A model generated the notes under the pieces. That model was not told where the DNA came from, ran no database searches, and worked only from the letters and a program-made list of their open reading frames with translations. From Psychrobacter sp. bablab_jr014 (GTDB lineage: Bacteria > Pseudomonadota > Gammaproteobacteria > Pseudomonadales > Moraxellaceae), in contig NZ_JACDXT010000010.1 in the NCBI RefSeq assembly GCF_016464015.1, positions 1 to 64,000 on the forward strand: a stretch of DNA of 64,000 nt, in the 5' to 3' direction. The translations under genes were made by a program, and so were the position numbers. Positions 62,502 through 64,000 of this stretch are shown here, piece by piece. The stretch's first letter is position 1. Each line of letters starts with the position of its first letter.

Positions 62502-64000
62502 TCAATCACCTTTCACAATCTTTGGTGGTCCTTTGAGCAGATGCTCGTCCACAAATTCATTGGCTGAGTTGTGTTCCGCAGATTCATCCGTGATAAAGCG
62601 CTGTTGATTGCGGTATAGAATTAGACGGTCGCGACCGAGGCCACGAAGCAGAGCATACATAATCACAAAGATAACCAAAGCAAATGGCAAGCCTGCGATA
62701 ATTGCAGCAGACTGTAACGCTGCCAAGCCCCCTGCGGCAAGCAAGATAGCGGCAATCGCACCTTCGGTCAATGCCCAAAATAAGCGCTGAATTTTCGGTG
62801 GATCCGTATCGCCACCTGCGGTCAACATGTCAATAACGAAGCTGGCTGAATCTGATGAGGTCACAAACCATAAGATAATCATCACCACAATCATCATAGT
62901 GATAGGCTGTGCAAACGGATAGTATTCGACCAGCTTAAAGATGGCACTACCTGTATCTTCTTGCACTGCCGCGACCAAACCAGGATCACCGAGCAGTTCC
63001 ATATGGATACCGACACCACCGAAGGTCGTAAACCAGAAGAACAAAATCGTCATCGGGATTAAGAGCACACCCCAAATAAACTCGCGGATGGTACGACCAC
63101 GGCTAATACGCGCAATAAAGATACCCACGAATGGTGACCAACTGACCCACCATGCCCAATAAAATATCGTCCATGCACTACGCCAGTCACCATTATTATA
63201 AGCCTCACCCCACGTTCCTAACGGAATGATAGAAGTCGCATAATTACCGATGTTCTCTAAAAAGCTGTCAAAGATAAAAAGTGTTGGACCGAGGATAACC
63301 ATAAATACAAGTAGCAATACAGTCAGACCAATATTAAGATCACTAAGACGTTTAATCCCTTTATCAAGGCCCATCATCACGGACATCGCGGCTAAAACTG
63401 TAATAAAGGCAATCAAAGCAAACTGGATACCTAGGCTATCAGGAATACCAAATAAGTTGGTCAAACCTGAGTTAATTTGCATGACGCCAAGGCCTAACGA
63501 GGTGACAACACCGAACATCGTACCGAATACTGCCAAAATATCTACAGTATGCCCCCACCGGCCATAAATCTTTTTACCCAGCAGTGGATAAAGGGTTGAG
63601 CGTATAGACAGCGGTAACCCACGGCGAAAATGAAAATAAGCAAGCGCCAAGGCCACGATGGTATAAATGCCCCAAGCGTGCAGTCCCCAGTGCATAAATG
63701 AAATGCTCATCGCCTGCTTGGCAGACTCTATGGTCTCTGCTTCACCTAGGGGCGGTGCCATAAAATGATACAGCGGCTCAGCAGTACCCCAATAGACCAA
63801 GCCAATACCAATACCCGCAGAAAACAGCATACCAATCCACGATAATAGGCTGTATTGTGGCGTTTCTGTCTGCGCTCCCAAACGGATGTCCCCGTAACGG
63901 CTCATGGCTAGATAAAGACACAGTCCCAATGTTAGATTGACTAAAATTACAAACAGCCAACCAAACTTATGGGTAATAAAACTCTGTAGCGTATCGAACA
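62502..64000 (-). CDS. BCCT-family betaine/choline/carnitine transporter (5' end beyond the window)
   Basis: The 3' part of a gene whose frame stays open to the window end at 64000; the residues before 63929 read as a normal TM1 region (HKFGWLFVILVNLTLGLCLY), so this is truncation by the window. BCCT landmarks are the sodium/substrate motif GIGIGLVYWGTAEPLYHF, WWVSWSPFVGIFIARISRGRTIREF, and a C-terminus with charged residues. About 500 residues are visible. Betaine, choline or carnitine uptake by sodium or proton coupling is expected; the substrate is not determinable. Confidence 0.93.
   Translation of the reverse strand, partial: FDTLQSFITHKFGWLFVILVNLTLGLCLYLAMSRYGDIRLGAQTETPQYSLLSWIGMLFSAGIGIGLVYWGTAEPLYHFMAPPLGEAETIESAKQAMSISFMHWGLHAWGIYTIVALALAYFHFRRGLPLSIRSTLYPLLGKKIYGRWGHTVDILAVFGTMFGVVTSLGLGVMQINSGLTNLFGIPDSLGIQFALIAFITVLAAMSVMMGLDKGIKRLSDLNIGLTVLLLVFMVILGPTLFIFDSFLENIGNYATSIIPLGTWGEAYNNGDWRSAWTIFYWAWWVSWSPFVGIFIARISRGRTIREFIWGVLLIPMTILFFWFTTFGGVGIHMELLGDPGLVAAVQEDTGSAIFKLVEYYPFAQPITMMIVVMIILWFVTSSDSASFVIDMLTAGGDTDPPKIQRLFWALTEGAIAAILLAAGGLAALQSAAIIAGLPFALVIFVIMYALLRGLGRDRLILYRNQQRFITDESAEHNSANEFVDEHLLKGPPKIVKGD

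Overview
The window looks like a chromosomal segment of a Moraxellaceae gammaproteobacterium, most likely Psychrobacter. This rests on protein flavour, on gene order (rlmN-pilW-rodZ-ispG-hisS-yfgM-like-bamB-der, hisZ-purA, FimL, a fused RNase HI/DnaQ protein) and on moderate GC; it is an inference, not a search result. There is no phage, integrase, transposase gene, rRNA or CRISPR array.

Layout. 1-960: a GNAT gene between two same-direction copies of a short inverted-repeat element. 979-4068: tsaE, queD, nlpD and surE, all on the minus strand. 4407-8271: a small secreted protein, a PBP5-type carboxypeptidase and an orphan sensor kinase. 8410-18074: a long minus-strand housekeeping operon running rlmN to der. 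18412-25686: ndk, purA, hisZ, a DUF2237 protein, corA, a PsiE-like protein and folD. 26147-28511: a sodium:solute symporter with a 44-residue partner, then tRNA-Cys and tRNA-Leu.

28762-43628 is the accessory part. Fourteen minus-strand genes run from a Rieske ferredoxin to an outer-membrane porin, facing a divergent IclR regulator across a clear promoter and a candidate operator. The set has a ring-hydroxylating oxygenase with ferredoxin and reductase, two SDR proteins (one lacking the catalytic Tyr and Lys), an extradiol dioxygenase, a C-C hydrolase, a cupin, an aspartate-dehydrogenase homologue, a thiamine-diphosphate enzyme, an aldehyde dehydrogenase, an MFS carrier and a porin. It reads as a self-contained aromatic or heteroaromatic catabolic unit whose substrate I cannot name; this is the best candidate for an undescribed system here.

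43751-64000: a paired half-size DMT exporter with a LysR regulator, a flavin monooxygenase carrying an NTF2-like domain, a PepSY membrane protein with a His/Met-rich loop, an LD-carboxypeptidase, two small envelope proteins, the RNase HI-DnaQ fusion, FimL, NudC, an EamA exporter with a divergent LysR gene and a perfect palindrome between them, a soluble RnfB-like ferredoxin next to nth, metK, a DUF3144 protein and the 3' part of a BCCT transporter that runs off the window end.
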